Assembly: GCA_963575745.1 (NCBI GenBank)
Contig: CAUYUJ010000703.1
Coordinates: 241,001-305,000 of the forward strand
Direction of reading: 5' to 3'
From: Prorocentrum cordatum
Taxonomy: Eukaryota; Sar; Dinophyceae; Prorocentrales; Prorocentraceae
DNA length: 64,000 nucleotides
The notes beneath the pieces were generated by a model that was not told the origin of the DNA, did no database searches, and saw nothing but the letters and a program-made list of their open reading frames with translations. Shown piece after piece: positions 10,230-21,061 of this stretch (position 1 is the first letter of the stretch; every line of letters begins with the position of its first letter). Both the position numbers and the translations under genes were made by a program.

Positions 10230-11290
10230 GTCTTGGGCCGCCTTGGGGCTCTCTTGGGCCGTCTTGGGGCCCTCTGGGGCGCCTCTCCGGCTGTCTTGGG
10301 GTAGTATTGGGGGCTTTCGATGTCGTCAAGAAGTGTACGACAGCGAAAACAATTGATATGGTAAAAACATACGTTTCACGAAGGGAATGGGGCTATTTTT
10401 GCAATTTGGAGATCTCTTCGCGCGCGTCTTGGAAGCCTTTTGGGGCGTCTTGGGGGCTTCTGAAGCCGTCTGGAGGCAATGTTGGGCGTCTTGGGTGACC
10501 TTTGGGCGTATTAAATCCTTTCTGGTAGCTTTTTGTAAGCCTCAGGGGCGCACTTGGGTTGTTTTAGGCGCCTCATCGGCCGTCTTGGGGCTCTCTTGGG
10601 CTGTCTTGGGGCCCTCTGGGGCGCCACTTAGGTTGTCTTGGGGCGGTCTTGGGAGCCTCTGATGTGGTCAAGAACTATACGACAGCGAAAACAATTGAGG
10701 TAGTACAAATATACGTTTTGCGAAGGGAATGGGGCTATTTTGCCCTTTTGGAGATCTCTTCGGGCGCGTCTTGGAGGCCTTTTGGGGCGTCTTGGCGGCT
10801 TCTGAAGCCGTCTGGGGCGATGTTGGGCGTCTTGGTGCGACCATTGGGCGTCTCGGGTCGCGTTTGGAACGTCCCGAGTCCTTTCTGGTAGCCTTTTGTG
10901 GGCCTCAGGGCCGCACTTGGGCTGTTCTGGGCGCCTCTTGGGCCGTCTTGAGGCTCTCTTGGGCTGTCTTGGGGCCCTCTGGGGCGCCTCTTGGGCTGGC
11001 TTGGGGCTGTCTTGGGGGCCTCCGGCGTCGTCATGAACTGTACGGCAGCGAAAACAATTGATGTAGTAAAAAAATACGTTTTACGAAGGGAACGGGGCTA
11101 TTCTTGCCTTTCGGAGATCTCTTCGGGCGCGTCTTGGAAGCCTTTTGGGGCGTCTTGGCGGCTTCTGAAGCCGTCCGGAGGCAATGCTGGGCGTCTTAGA
11201 GCGACCTTTGGGTGTCTCGGGTCTCTCTTGGAGCGTCTTGGGGCTCTCCTGGCGCTTTCTAATGGCATTCTGTGGGCCTCCGGCGCCTCC
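10190..11290. repeat. About 350-bp tandem repeat, three units
   Basis: The block CAGCGAAAACAATTGA begins at about 10341, 10683 and 11046, giving periods near 342 and 363 bp. Each unit has a CTTGGGG-rich half, an AT-richer core (AAAACAATTGA...ATACGTTT.ACGAAGGGAA), GAGATCTCTTCG, and a TTTTGGGGCGTCTTGG half. The third unit ends near 11290, followed by a CCCCGGGCCCCCGG block and an AT microsatellite. Confidence 0.9.
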
Positions 11291-11354
11291 AGAACCCCTG
11301 GTCCCCACATTTGTGGTCGTGGTCCTGGCCCCGGGCCCCCGGACCAGGTGCGCC

Positions 11355-11485
11355 GTTATATGTATATATATATATATATAAAAAAAACGCCGGCCGGGTT
11401 AACGTCACCCCAAACGGGCTCTGGTCAGATTCCCCCCCGGAGTCGACAGAGATGCACCGCTGGAACTCCTAAAACACTTCGGTCA
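11355..11485. repeat. Dispersed repeat next to (AT)n, copy 2
   Basis: Second copy of the repeat at 6450-6575, in the same orientation, with the same A-run followed by CGCCGG and the same CACTTCGGT end. Confidence 0.75.
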
Positions 11486-11727
11486 GGAACCCAACTCCTA
11501 TCGAGCACAACCCGGAGCTGCCGGATTTTATATATCTGACCCTGAGCACCGTGCGCTAACACGAAAACTTAAAGTCCGACATTCTGCTGGGGCGGGCCGC
11601 AAGCCACAAGAGCAGGCTTCAAAACGCGACTGCCGCCACACACCTGAAGCCGAGTTCAAAGAAAAGTAACGAATTTCCCCCCTGCACCAGTTGCTCTGCC
11701 CGCCCTGGGGCCGGAGGCGACCCGAGG

Positions 11728-11793
11728 AGGAGGAGGAGGAGGAGGAGGAGGAGGAGGAGGAGGAGGAGGAGGAGGAGGAGGAGGAAGAAGAGG
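11728..11793. repeat. (AGG)n microsatellite
   Basis: About 20 near-perfect GGA triplets ending in GAAGAAGAGG. Produces a poly-Ser/poly-Pro shadow frame on the minus strand. Confidence 0.95.
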
Positions 11794-12077
11794 TGGCATC
11801 AGAGGGCAAAGGCGACGCGGGGGCTCACGAGTAGTAGGGCAGGTAGGGGTACAAGTCGGACAAGTAGATCCCGAAGTAGATGTAGCCCGATTGTTGGTAG
11901 CCGTTCCCAGGGTGGGCGGAGGCAGAAAGGCGCCTGGAAACGGGCACCGACGCACCGGTATGTCCAGGAGCCCAGCTGCGCAACGTCCCACACCCGGGTC
12001 TTGCACTGAATTCTGGAGTCGGGGTCGGAGCTTGACCAAGAGTCTGAGGTCACTGCCGGATCTGGCTGCCACAGTTG

Positions 12078-12340
12078 CGCATCGGTGCGGGAGTCGGTGA
12101 CCTGGTCGGTGCGGGAGTCGGTGAGCTGGCTGGCGCGGGACTCGGCGAGACGACGGGCGCTGGAGTCGGTGACCTGGTCTGTGATCCGAGGGAGTCGGCG
12201 AACTGGCCGGCGCGGGAGTCGGTGACATGGCCGGCGAGGGAGTCGGTGAGCTGGTCGGTGCACGAACCGGTGACCTGGTCGGTGCGGGAGTCGGTGAGCT
12301 GGTCAATACGGGAGTCGGTGATATGGGCGACGAGGGGAGA
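12078..12340. repeat. 24-bp minisatellite, about 11 units
   Basis: Units of the form GTCGGTGACCTGGTCGGTGC alternate with GTCGGTGAGCTGG variants. Because the unit is a multiple of three, all frames stay open (reading for example Val-Gly-Asp-Leu-Val-Gly-Ala-Gly), so the open frames are no proof of coding. Confidence 0.85.
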
Positions 12341-13328
12341 CGTGGGGGCCTTGTCAGCAGATGACCACCCAAACTTACGATCCCAAATGCAAAGACGGCA
12401 ACCTACTTTAGGCTACGTCTTCATTGCGGTATCAGGGTAGGGTTCGTGCTGGTTTAGGGGTTGTAGTGGAGGCGAGGGCGAGGATAATTACGTCGGTGCG
12501 TGGGAGGAGGATAATGACGACGACGCTCACGAGAAGCTCGACGCCGACACCGAGGGAGCAGGCAGATCAGAGGCGGGAGAACGCGCGAGCACTCCTGGGC
12601 GTCACCTCGGCTCCTCAAGCGCTGTTTGCATGCCTACCTGCACACCTGCGGCGGCTCGTGCAGATCATGTGCAGGCCTTCTCCTTCTCGATTCCCCCCCC
12701 TCGTTCGCCGCCAACACGAGGACGAGGACGAGGTCGAGCACGAGGAGGACAAGGAGGACCAGGAAGAGGAGGACGAGGAGGAGGAAGACCACACCCAGTA
12801 GGGCAGCGCTCTGCCGCCACCGCGCCTCTGCAGGTCGGGGCTGCCCGGGGCAGCGCAGGGCAGGGGCAGCCGTGGCAGCGCTGGCTTGCGGCAGCCCCTC
12901 CCGCGTCGAGAAGCATGGCCAGAGGCCACGTGTGATAGAACACTGCGATAACAAACAGAGCTTGAGTTTTTTGACTCAAAAAAACAAGACAACAGTTTTA
13001 CCACAGCGTGTTATTCCACATGAATTTTTTGTATCACGCTTGAGCCGAGCATCGTTGCCACTGCAGCTCGTGATTGCACACCACGGGGCTTCACTGGGAC
13101 ACCATTGGGACACCATCGGGGCACCACAGGGCCACTGCCGGCAAACCCGGGGGACAGCAACGTTGGGCGTGGGCTTCGCCTTGCAGTGGCGGGTTCATTC
13201 CTCTCGCCCGCCCACCCAACTTCTCCTCGCCCGCACGTGCGACACGAACGCAAAACCGAAACCGATCTCCCGGTAGGGGGTTCCGTTTCACTGCGACCTC
13301 ACCCCCCCGGCCTCCGATGTATGGAGAG

Positions 13329-13380
13329 GGAGAGAGAGAGAGAGAGAGAAAAAGAGAGAGAGAGAGAGAGAGAGAGAAAA
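13329..13380. repeat. (GA)n microsatellite
   Basis: About 50 bp of GAGA with AAA interruptions. No gene signal is seen between 12810 and 13700. Confidence 0.95.
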
Positions 13381-13839
13381 CAACTAACCAAGAACACAAG
13401 ACAGCCAGAGGATACACACATAGATATAATAGGTTAGAAGATCGTTTGGGCCCCCTGCGTTTTCAAGAAAAAACTGCATGGGCCGCAGCGGCCCCCCCTT
13501 TCTGTTTTTTTCGGGGGCTGAGGGAACCGAATGCTGAATAGCGAGGCGTCGGCATCGCCAGCAGCAAACGGAACGGCGATGGCGATGATCGACAGAGCTT
13601 TATAGGAATTCAGAGAATTGTGAATTTGAATCGGATTCAAATAGGAATTCAATAGGCCAGGACCAGACCCCAGATTCAGAGAGGGGGAGGAGGAAGGAGC
13701 TGGCCGTTGCGTGTTGTATGATGTCGTGTGTTTGTTTGGTTGGACCTTTTTGCATGTTTGTTTGGACCTCTCAGGCGGGAGCCTCGTTTTGAGTGCTTGT
13801 TGGGGGACCTTTCAGGCGGGAGCCAGAGGATTCATATTG

Positions 13840-14262
13840 AGTTTGGATGGGGTCCGAAGGAAACCTCACTAGAAACGGAGCAGATCCCATATCCAAAGGA
13901 TCCCTATGAGTTTGGATAGGACCCTAATCGGATTTCAATAGGAACGGAGCATCTCCTAAATCCAGAGGGTTTTCATTGGATTTGAATAGATGCTAATTGG
14001 GTTCCAACAGGAACGGGGCAGGTCCCAGATCCAAAGAATTCCAATTGAATTTGATCAAGTTTGTGATCATATTACGATAGGAAAAAGAGCAGATCCCAGA
14101 TCCAGAGGGTCCCTTTTGAATTTGGTTCGGGTTCTCATCATATTGCAAAAGAAACGGAGCAGATCCCACATCCAGAAGATTCCCAATGGATTTGAATATG
14201 GGTCGAGTCGGGTGTCAATAGAAACGGAACAGATCTCAGATACAGAGGATTCCGCAGATGAG
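13840..14262. repeat. 70-bp minisatellite, about six units
   Basis: Each unit begins with a variant of GGAACGGAGCAGATCCCAGA, then TCCAGAGG, TTTGAAT or TTTGGAT, and ends with TCAATAG. Periods are 69-71 bp and units are 70-85% alike. A related stretch with the same words starts near 13605. Confidence 0.8.
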
Positions 14263-14285
14263 GGGGAGGACAGAAGCAGAAATAA

Positions 14286-15090
14286 GTGGACAGCATCGAA
14301 GACGAGGATGATGAGGGGATGAGGGGAATGAGAAGGATGAATGATGATAGGAGCGAAAGGAAGAGGAGAGAGGAAGATTATGATAAGGAGGAGGAGGAAA
14401 ATGAGGCCGATAAGGAGGAAGGAGGAGGAGAGAAGAGGAGGGGGAGGACGAGAGATGAGGAGAGACGCGAGGAGGGAGCAGGAGGAGGAAGAGGAGCATG
14501 AGGATGAATCTCACTCCCCCTCCGCAGTCTTCCATGTGGGGGATGCGAAGAAAAGGAGGAGGAATAGAACAAGAAGGAGGATGAGCAGTGATCTTCATCA
14601 TCTGCCGCCTCCTCCTTTTCCTTATCATATCGCTTGCCCGCCTCTTTATCGTCATCATCATCATCATGGTCCTACTCCTCTACATCCTACGTATTCTGCT
14701 GCTCCTCACACCACTCCTCCATCGCATCCTCCTGCTCCTTATTACCCTCCGTTGCCTCATACTCATCCTCCTCCTTCTCCTCCTGCACCTCAGCCGCCTC
14801 CTCTGCACATCCTCCTCTGCCTCATATCACTCTCCCTCCGCCTATCCCCCCCTCCTCCTCACATAGGGGCGATGGGAGGAGGATGGGAAGGAGGAGGACA
14901 AGTGATGTAACAATGAGAATTGGGATGGCGAGCATCCCTTTGGAAACCATTCCAAAGGGATTCTCTAGGACAGCCTCCTCCTTCCTCCGCCTCCTCCTCT
15001 TCCGCATCCTCCTCCTCCTCCTACCCTTCCTCCTCCTCTTCCTTGTTCCTTCTCCTCCTCCCCCTCCTCCTGCTCCTTCTCCTCCTCCTC
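14286..15090. repeat. Purine block followed by pyrimidine block
   Basis: 14286-14510 is nearly all G and A (GAGGAGG, GATGAGG, GAAGGAG). 14590-14880 and 14975-15090 are mostly CTC, CCT and TCAT on the same strand. The change from purine to pyrimidine makes the region roughly self-complementary. Frames here are Arg/Glu- or Ser/Leu-rich shadows. Confidence 0.8.
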
Positions 15091-15295
15091 CCAATCATAA
15101 TCCCCTTTACGGAGCAAAATCAAGCAAAACTCTTGGAAATAACAAAAAATCAAACAAAGCAAAAAAAAAAAAAAAACAATCCTGAGGGACTCCCCCCCCC
15201 CTCCACCCCACCCCCCAGGAAGTTCCCTCTGGATTTTTTTTGTTTTTTTTTTCCAATGGTTTTGCTTGATTCCGCCTTCGATCGGGGAATCTGAT

Positions 15296-15360
15296 TGGGA
15301 GGAGGAGGAGGAAGAGGAGGAGTGGGAGAAGGAGGAGGAGGAGGAGGGAGGCGGACGAGG
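15296..15360. repeat. (GGA)n microsatellite
   Basis: Imperfect GGAGGA run of about 65 bp. It follows A- and C-rich homopolymers at 15152-15176 and 15190-15223. Confidence 0.85.
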
Positions 15361-15532
15361 AGGGATGCACTCACCTCCTTCCGTATGCGACAGAGGGAGG
15401 GGGTGAGACAGAGGCTTTCTGGATAAAATCTGAAAATCGCGGGGGTCCGAAACCGAACTGGGACCTGAGGTGGCATACGCCATGCCGCTTTTTCTTAAAA
15501 TTGCAGGGGGCCCAAACGATCCTCAAACCATA

Positions 15533-15660
15533 TATCTATATATATACACATAGCAGAGACATACATGTGAAGTGTATGTATGCGTATTTATATGCAGGAG
15601 GGAAGACATACACACATATGTATATATATATATAGTGATCGCAGGCACGCGTGTATACAT
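15533..15660. repeat. AT/ATAC-rich microsatellite cluster
   Basis: TATATATATA and ACATACA stretches interspersed with short unique text. No gene is seen from 15370 to 15905. Confidence 0.7.
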
Positions 15661-15914
15661 TGAAGGGGAGAGATACATAGGAAGAACAGACAATAACATA
15701 TATTAATCCGACTGGGCTGCAACGTATGTTCGAACCAGACTGGGGCGGAAGAAGGCCGATCGAGGCACCTGCGAACAATTCAGACATCCACTGATTGGGC
15801 TTTTCTCGGGTGTGATGCAGTTCTGCTTTCTTCCTCTTGGAACCCTCACAGAAATACAACTCTAAAACAAAAAGGACCTGGGAGAGTACCCGAAACAAAC
15901 AACAAAGATATCCA

Positions 15915-16013
15915 AGCGTCCTCTACAAGGCGCCGGACTGGTCGGACTACCTCGCCGCCAAGGGCAGCAACTGCATGGTCAAAAACAAACGGGTGGCCAG
16001 TAAACACATCTGA
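15915..16013 (+). CDS. Possible terminal exon of an unidentified protein
   Basis: The frame from 15915 to the TGA at 16011-16013 reads SVLYKAPDWSDYLA and, further on, MVKNKRVASKHI. This mixed composition looks like real protein rather than a repeat shadow. An AG just upstream (CCAAG, about 15912-15916) could be a splice acceptor. There is no methionine in a starting position, so if real it is a last exon whose earlier exons are not recognised in the repeats upstream. Family unknown; a decayed fragment is equally possible. Confidence 0.25.
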   Translation, partial: SVLYKAPDWSDYLAAKGSNCMVKNKRVASKHI

Positions 16014-16849
16014 GAGCGCCGCGCGCCTCCCCTTCAGACTCTAGACAGGGGGTTCCTCCGCCATGGGGCGCCAGAAGGCACTACTGCCAAAAATGCGTGG
16101 CCAGCGTGGCCAGGGTTTGGTCGGAACTCCTGTGTAACAGTGTACCCTTCCCAGGACAGAGGGCTGTGTCTTGCAATTTTTGCTGCCCATGGGTTGGACA
16201 TGGCGTGCGCCACTTGTCCAACCCACAAGCGGGAAAGAGAGGATGTGTCTCGCTTTGACGTCTGGGCGCGGGCCAGTCGCGGGCCACCGCCATGGTTTGG
16301 ACTCGGGGTCGCAGCGCGTTCGGCCTTTTGGCGTGCAGATGTCGTTGCGGGCATCTGAGCACGGGCTAATCGCGGGCCGGCGCCCGCGGGTTAGACTCGC
16401 GCACCCCCCCCCTTCTCCCCGCGTTCCCCATCGCACGCCCTATCGCACTGGCGCCGTGGCCGCAGCCGCTTCTGGCCCGAAGTGGCAGCCAGAGCCGCAA
16501 ACGCCCGCACTGCCCGCGGCCGCGCCAGAACTGCGGGCGCATTGCTTCGCAGCCTGGCAGCTGCATCCCGTTGGCCATGCCCACGACAGCCATGAAACTC
16601 TGCCACCCGAGGCGCGTTTTCCCTGACCCGAAGAAGGGGAAGGCCCGCGTCGCAATTGCCGCTGTATTGCGCAGGCCTGCCCCCACGCAACTGGTTGGCA
16701 ATAACGGAGAGGCGTTCCACGAGAACGTGCAGTACGCTTGGCATGGCCAGTCTAGCACCCATGCCGCATCCACCACAGCTGGCGCACGTCACTACAAGCA
16801 ATTCTCCGGATGACTGAACAAAAACTGCTTGACCACCTCGTCCAAGCGA

Positions 16850-17681
16850 AGATCTAGAAAACGTGGAACGGCGAGAGTTGCCCAGTGTACGGGTGTGGAG
16901 CAATGCGCTGCCTTCAGCGTCGGCCAGGAGACCGCGGATCTGCGTGCAAGTGCAAGGCCGCGGGGTTCAGGGCGTGGATCTTTCCGCATCGCGGGCGCTC
17001 GATCTTCAACCACCCGTCAAACGGACAGCATGTTCTGGTCTCAGCCGAAGCGGCTGCGCTTTTGTGCGTCACGGCCGGGGTACAGCAGTCAACGTGCCAC
17101 CTGCTGACGGGCAAGAGCCACTGTTTCGCGGAGGGTCTGCACAATGAGTTGCAAGAGGCAAGGGCGAAGTTCGTGGAGAAGAAACAGAAAGGGATGAAGT
17201 CCGGCCAAAATGGGCCTTGCCACGACGTTGATGCCCGCGAGGCCGACCTTTGCAATCTGCTCACAGATACGGGCCGACACAAAGAAAGACGACATGTGGG
17301 AGCACAGGGGCGGCATCGTGGAGCGCGGCGACCCGACGTCTCTAATGCTCTGTCGCCCCAACCCGTCGAAGACAGTTCAGTACGCCCCCGTCCCAGGAGC
17401 CACAAGGAAACGCGACTGGGCGCCGATCGCCGCCAACCTCCTCAAGCCCAGGAAGGTTTCACACAGGCGGAGCGAGGACGTACAGTGTCAAGGTGCACGG
17501 CGTCGTGCGCGACAGCGTGGTCCATCAGAAGAAACGCTTGGCCATCAAAGGTAAGGCCACGTGGTCCAAGCCCAGCTTCACCAAGGTCGTCAAGTGCGGC
17601 CTTCCTGACAAAGGCGACATCTACGTGAAGGCTGGGACGCAGATCGTCGATCGCGCTTGGCGGCACTGCGTGGATCTCTAG
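16850..17681 (+). pseudogene. Degenerate ISXO2/IS1595-like DDE transposase
   Basis: The region starts with a zinc-ribbon-like stretch on the plus strand: TWNGESCPVYGCGAM, then SACKCKAAG and WIFPHRG (about 16860-17000). Later frames contain DDMWEHRGGIVERGDPTSL (about 17290-17345), RKRDWAPIAANLLKPRK (about 17405-17455), FHTGGARTYSVKVHGVVRD and VVHQKKR (about 17458-17540), and AGTQIVDRAWRHCVDL before the stop at 17681. This order is what I expect of ISXO2/IS1595-type transposases (W..RGG.VERG, HTDGA.SY, V.H.KK, GTQ.ID..W). Two defects are visible: a one-base shift near 17455, and Gly where the catalytic Asp of HTDGA should be. It is therefore inactive. The family name is an inference from motifs. 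Confidence 0.5.
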
Positions 17682-18282
17682 ATGGCGTGACGGCGGCGGT
17701 TGGGTCTGTCATGCTGCGCCATCGGGCGAGGTCCGCCTAGTGGGTCACTGAATGCGGGGTCGTGACTTATGGCAGGCCACGGGGGACATGCTCGCGAAGC
17801 ATGTGTGATCGAGCAAGGCGTCCGCTGTGGAAGGAGGTATCGCCTAAGGGCGCCAATGATACAGCATAGGTGGAACACGCTTTGCGCGCCCCCGAAAGCT
17901 CGCGCGTCGATGGCCCGTGATGTGGTTCTGGTTCTGGTTCTGGTTCTGCGGGGCCTATAAAAGGCTGGATGTGGCACCACTGAGGCGCCAAAGCCCGAGG
18001 CCTCCTCTGGGCCTGGCCCAGAGGGCCTACAAGGGCCGTCCCCGTGCAAGGCGTGCGCGGCGCAGCACGCGCGAGCCCCAGGAGGCAAGAAAAGCGGGCG
18101 CGGGTTACTTCGGGTCCCACGCCACCCCAGGAGGGCCCACGAGCCCCAGGGGTCAGGGAGCACAATCGGCGCGAAGCGCAACGATTCAGCAACACTCCAA
18201 CCCATTCACAGGATGATGGGCGGCGGCGCGGCAGCGACAGGGCGCCGTGACCCAGAAAGGGCTCCCGCAACATAGCCGCCCC

Positions 18283-19654
18283 TCACTCGCAAAGGTCAGC
18301 GGGGGCCCCGATACTCAGGCACAGGCGGATCTCGTCGGCACAGAGCTTGATGCTCTTGCACGCCCCGCCGTGGGACCAACCTCGCAGGCAGACGGCCTCC
18401 ACGACGGACACGAGGCGGTGCCAGACCTCCTCCCCGAATTCGACACTCAGGTCGACGCCAACACCATCGGGAAAGCCGATGAGCGTGGCCACACGGTGGG
18501 CGACCGCATCGCAGGCGATCTCGGCGATGACAGCGCGGCACTGCACGCCCCTCGCCTTGAGCGCCTTGACCCTCTTGCGCTTCGCCTTGCCCGCCCCAGG
18601 CTCCGCACGAACCTGGAGCGCCGCGGCCGTGGCGTCCGCGATCCCCTGGAGGTCCAAGAAGGCGTCCTCCAGGCAGCGTCCGTATTTCTGCTGCAGCTCC
18701 AGCAAGGCGGCCTGCACGCGCGCCTCAGCCGAGGACGGTCCCAAGGCCAACGATCCGACCTCGTCGGCGCTGTCGACCTCGCTGGGCACCTGGTCCTCCC
18801 CGACGCCTTCGGCCACAGCCGCCAGCGACGCGCCGCCGCCGGAGGCCGCCGTGGCGAGGGCGTCAGTATTCGTAGCCTCCACTCCCTGCTCGCGTACGAA
18901 GCTGTCCTCGACCCGCGGCCACTGCTCGAGGTCCAGCTCCACGCTGGCAGCCCTCGCAGCGGGGCCGCCGAGGGGTCCACCGCCACGCGGCAGACCCGCA
19001 GCCGCCGCGAGCTGGAGGACCTCGGCGAGGAGGTCGAGCACCAGGCCCTTGATGGCGATCAGCTGCTCCTCGCAACCGCATCGGACGCCAGCTCCGTGGA
19101 GGGCTCGCCCACGCTCCCGATGTCGAAGTGTTCGGCGCTCGCTCCACGCGCGCCGCCGCCGCCGCCCTCACCTGGAGCCTGTCGGGGGCCCTCCTCGGTC
19201 CCGCCGCCGCCGCTGCCAGCCGGAGGGCCGACGTCAGCAATGCCCTGCGCGTCCCAGCGCTCCGCCACCTTCACGAGCTGGACAAGCGCGGCCGCTTGCC
19301 CGCGCGGGTGGGCGGCGCGGTTGCGGCCCTTGCTGAGTGCGCCCAGCCGCGAGGCCAGCCCAGGCTCTCCGGAGGCTCGCAGCTTGTCCTTGGCCTGCAC
19401 CACGTCGGCCGCGCCGACGGCAACCAGGCAGGCCTCCTGGAGGACGAGGGGTCGACGCCGCTCCCAGGAGGGGGGATCGCGGCCGACGGCAGCATGGCGA
19501 GCTCCACGGCCCCACTGCCGCCTTCCGGTCGCCGGCTTTCAGCTCGTGCACGCTGGCGATGGCCCGAAGCGCGTCGCTGAGCCTCGCCTCCACGCACCCG
19601 GAAGCCGCCATTGTCCTGCCGCAGGTAGGAACCGCCGCCAGCTCCGCCGAATGG
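18283..19654 (-). pseudogene. SL-headed retro-pseudogene of an unidentified protein
   Basis: On the minus strand the DinoSL relict (19655-19676) is followed after about 40 bases by ATG and MAASGCVEARLSDALRAIAS. The reading then has to change frame to continue as ACLVAVGAADVVQAKDKLRA, LGALSKGRNRAAHPRG and LVQLVKVAERWD (19420-19230). It changes again near 19080 to EEQLIAIKGLVLDLLAEVLQ and runs to a TGA at 18283-18285. The last part is a 253-residue open frame with KRKRVKALKARG and a Cys/Trp-bearing C-terminus. Two frameshifts are needed. An SL sequence fused to the 5' end in genomic DNA is the known signature of a re-integrated, trans-spliced mRNA. No poly(A) stretch was found past 18283. Protein family unknown. 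Confidence 0.6.
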
Positions 19655-19676
19655 CTTGAGCCAAAATGGCTACGGA
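19655..19676 (-). other. Dinoflagellate spliced-leader (DinoSL) relict
   Basis: The minus strand reads TCCGTAGCCATTTTGG followed by CTCAAG: all 22 bases of the dinoflagellate spliced leader with T at the variable first position. It is followed by CCATTCGG rather than GT, so it is not the exon of an SL RNA gene, which needs a donor site after CAAG. It marks the 5' end of a retroposed mature mRNA. Confidence 0.9.
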
Positions 19677-20194
19677 TGGCCCGTGATGTGACATTGTTGC
19701 CTACACTTGGTCTGTACAGTAGACACAGTAGACCCGGGGAGACGCTGCGCTGCAACGACGGAGAAGCTAGCGGGCGCCCTGAAGAGGCTGGTATGCGCGC
19801 ATTGCACCCCTGGCAGCTCTCTCAAAGAGCCACCAATGCAACAATGTCTGCACTTGGGAAAGTACAATCCGTTTCTTTGGCCTCCGAGGTAAAACAAATG
19901 TTCATATGACGTCTTAATGCGCATCGCTGGAAGCATCGTAGAACGTCATCGCTGGCGACTCTCTCTCCCTATCTATTTCTTTCTCGCGCCGGTCAAACAA
20001 TCAAACAAACAACGTCAGTCGTGTGTGTTTAATGACCCTAGGGTGTCTGGGGATGGGGGGAGACCGGGGGTGGGGTGGCAATTGGTTGGGCCTCTCGGCA
20101 ACTCGCGCAGGGGCTGGCGAGGCGAGCCGTGTACGACTCCACCGACGCCGCACCAACGCTGCGTTCCCTGGCAACGGCGCCCTTGACCCTTACA

Positions 20195-20400
20195 CAATAT
20201 GAATACTACTCTCCTCTATCCCCTGATGACGTACTGAAGATGTCCGGCCCCCCTCCGCGCACTGTTTGTTTCACACAGGATTCCCGGAACATGGTTTTCG
20301 CTTAGTTTGTTCAACATGTTTCTCCCGCTGAAGCGCTGGCCCCATGTCTGCGCCTCTGGTTGTTCCAAGTCGTGCTCCTGCTACAGCGCGGGCGTTTTCC
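20195..20400. repeat. Duplicated segment, copy A
   Basis: Shares with 21062-21300, in order: ATGAATACTACTCTCC, CCCCTGATGACG, CACACAGG, CGGAAC or CGGAGTTGGTTTTCGC, and a GCTCC(T/C)GCT.CAGCGC block. Direct orientation, about 870 bp apart. Confidence 0.75.
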
Positions 20401-20734
20401 GTCCTTCCAAATAGGCCACAAAATCCAGAAAACGCCCCCCCCCCCCCCCGAAAAAACCATCGGAAGTGATTCCACATTCGGTGTCGATTCTTTGATCTTT
20501 GGGGCCCGTAGAACCTCCCTTTGGGGCGTGGTCGTTTTCAGGAAGTATCAAGCCAGAGGTCCGTTTTTGATTTGAAAAGGCGATGTTGGAAGCAGGGCCA
20601 GCGGGTGCTGTCCATCAGCTCCGTCTTGTGTGGAGGTTTTCGGGGAGCCCAAGGAGCTAGACATGGAACACGACTCCAAACCAGGCCAGATCTCTCGAAG
20701 ACGATCAAAATACCATCCAAGGAACCCGGCGACA

Positions 20735-20910
20735 TGCCATGACATGCTGTGCGGCGTTGTGTTCTGCGCCGCTGTGCGATGCCATGCTTTGCGTTGCAAT
20801 GCTTTGTGATGCAACGCTTCACTTCGCAATGCCACGCCATGCTATGGCATGCTAAGCTCTGGCGTGCTCTTCTACGCTATGCCATGCCGTGCTCTACCAT
20901 GCAGCGCGTA
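20735..20910. repeat. CATGC/ATGCC-rich degenerate repeat
   Basis: Closely packed variants of GCCATGC, TGCGATGCC and CTACGCTATGCC. The tail (GCCGTGCTCTACCATGCA, then GCGTACCCTCTCG and GATCATTGCCCTGCTCGAC) recurs at 21440-21502. No coding signal. Confidence 0.7.
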
Positions 20911-21061
20911 CCCTCTCGCGATCATTGCCCTGCTCGACATCCGACTGTGCGAATAGAGAGGACATCTGCGCCATGGCACGGGATGGGAGGGAGGGGACGT
21001 CAGATTTCGAGAGCGCACATAGTTTGCCTCCTCCCCCTCTCGCTACTCCACAATTACTCCA

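Noticed and set aside
12424-12801. 125-residue plus-strand frame with an acidic tail
   Set aside because: The Glu/Asp tail comes from GAG repeats, and the N-terminal part has no recognisable feature or supporting splice or start signals.
16312-16345. U2 snRNA-like word TCGGCCTTTTGGC
   Set aside because: Only about 13 bases match the U2 5' region. The branch-point recognition sequence and the rest of U2 are absent.
19655-19676. SL RNA gene
   Set aside because: The leader is followed by CC, not by the GT donor needed for the SL RNA intron, and no Sm site or SL RNA body follows.
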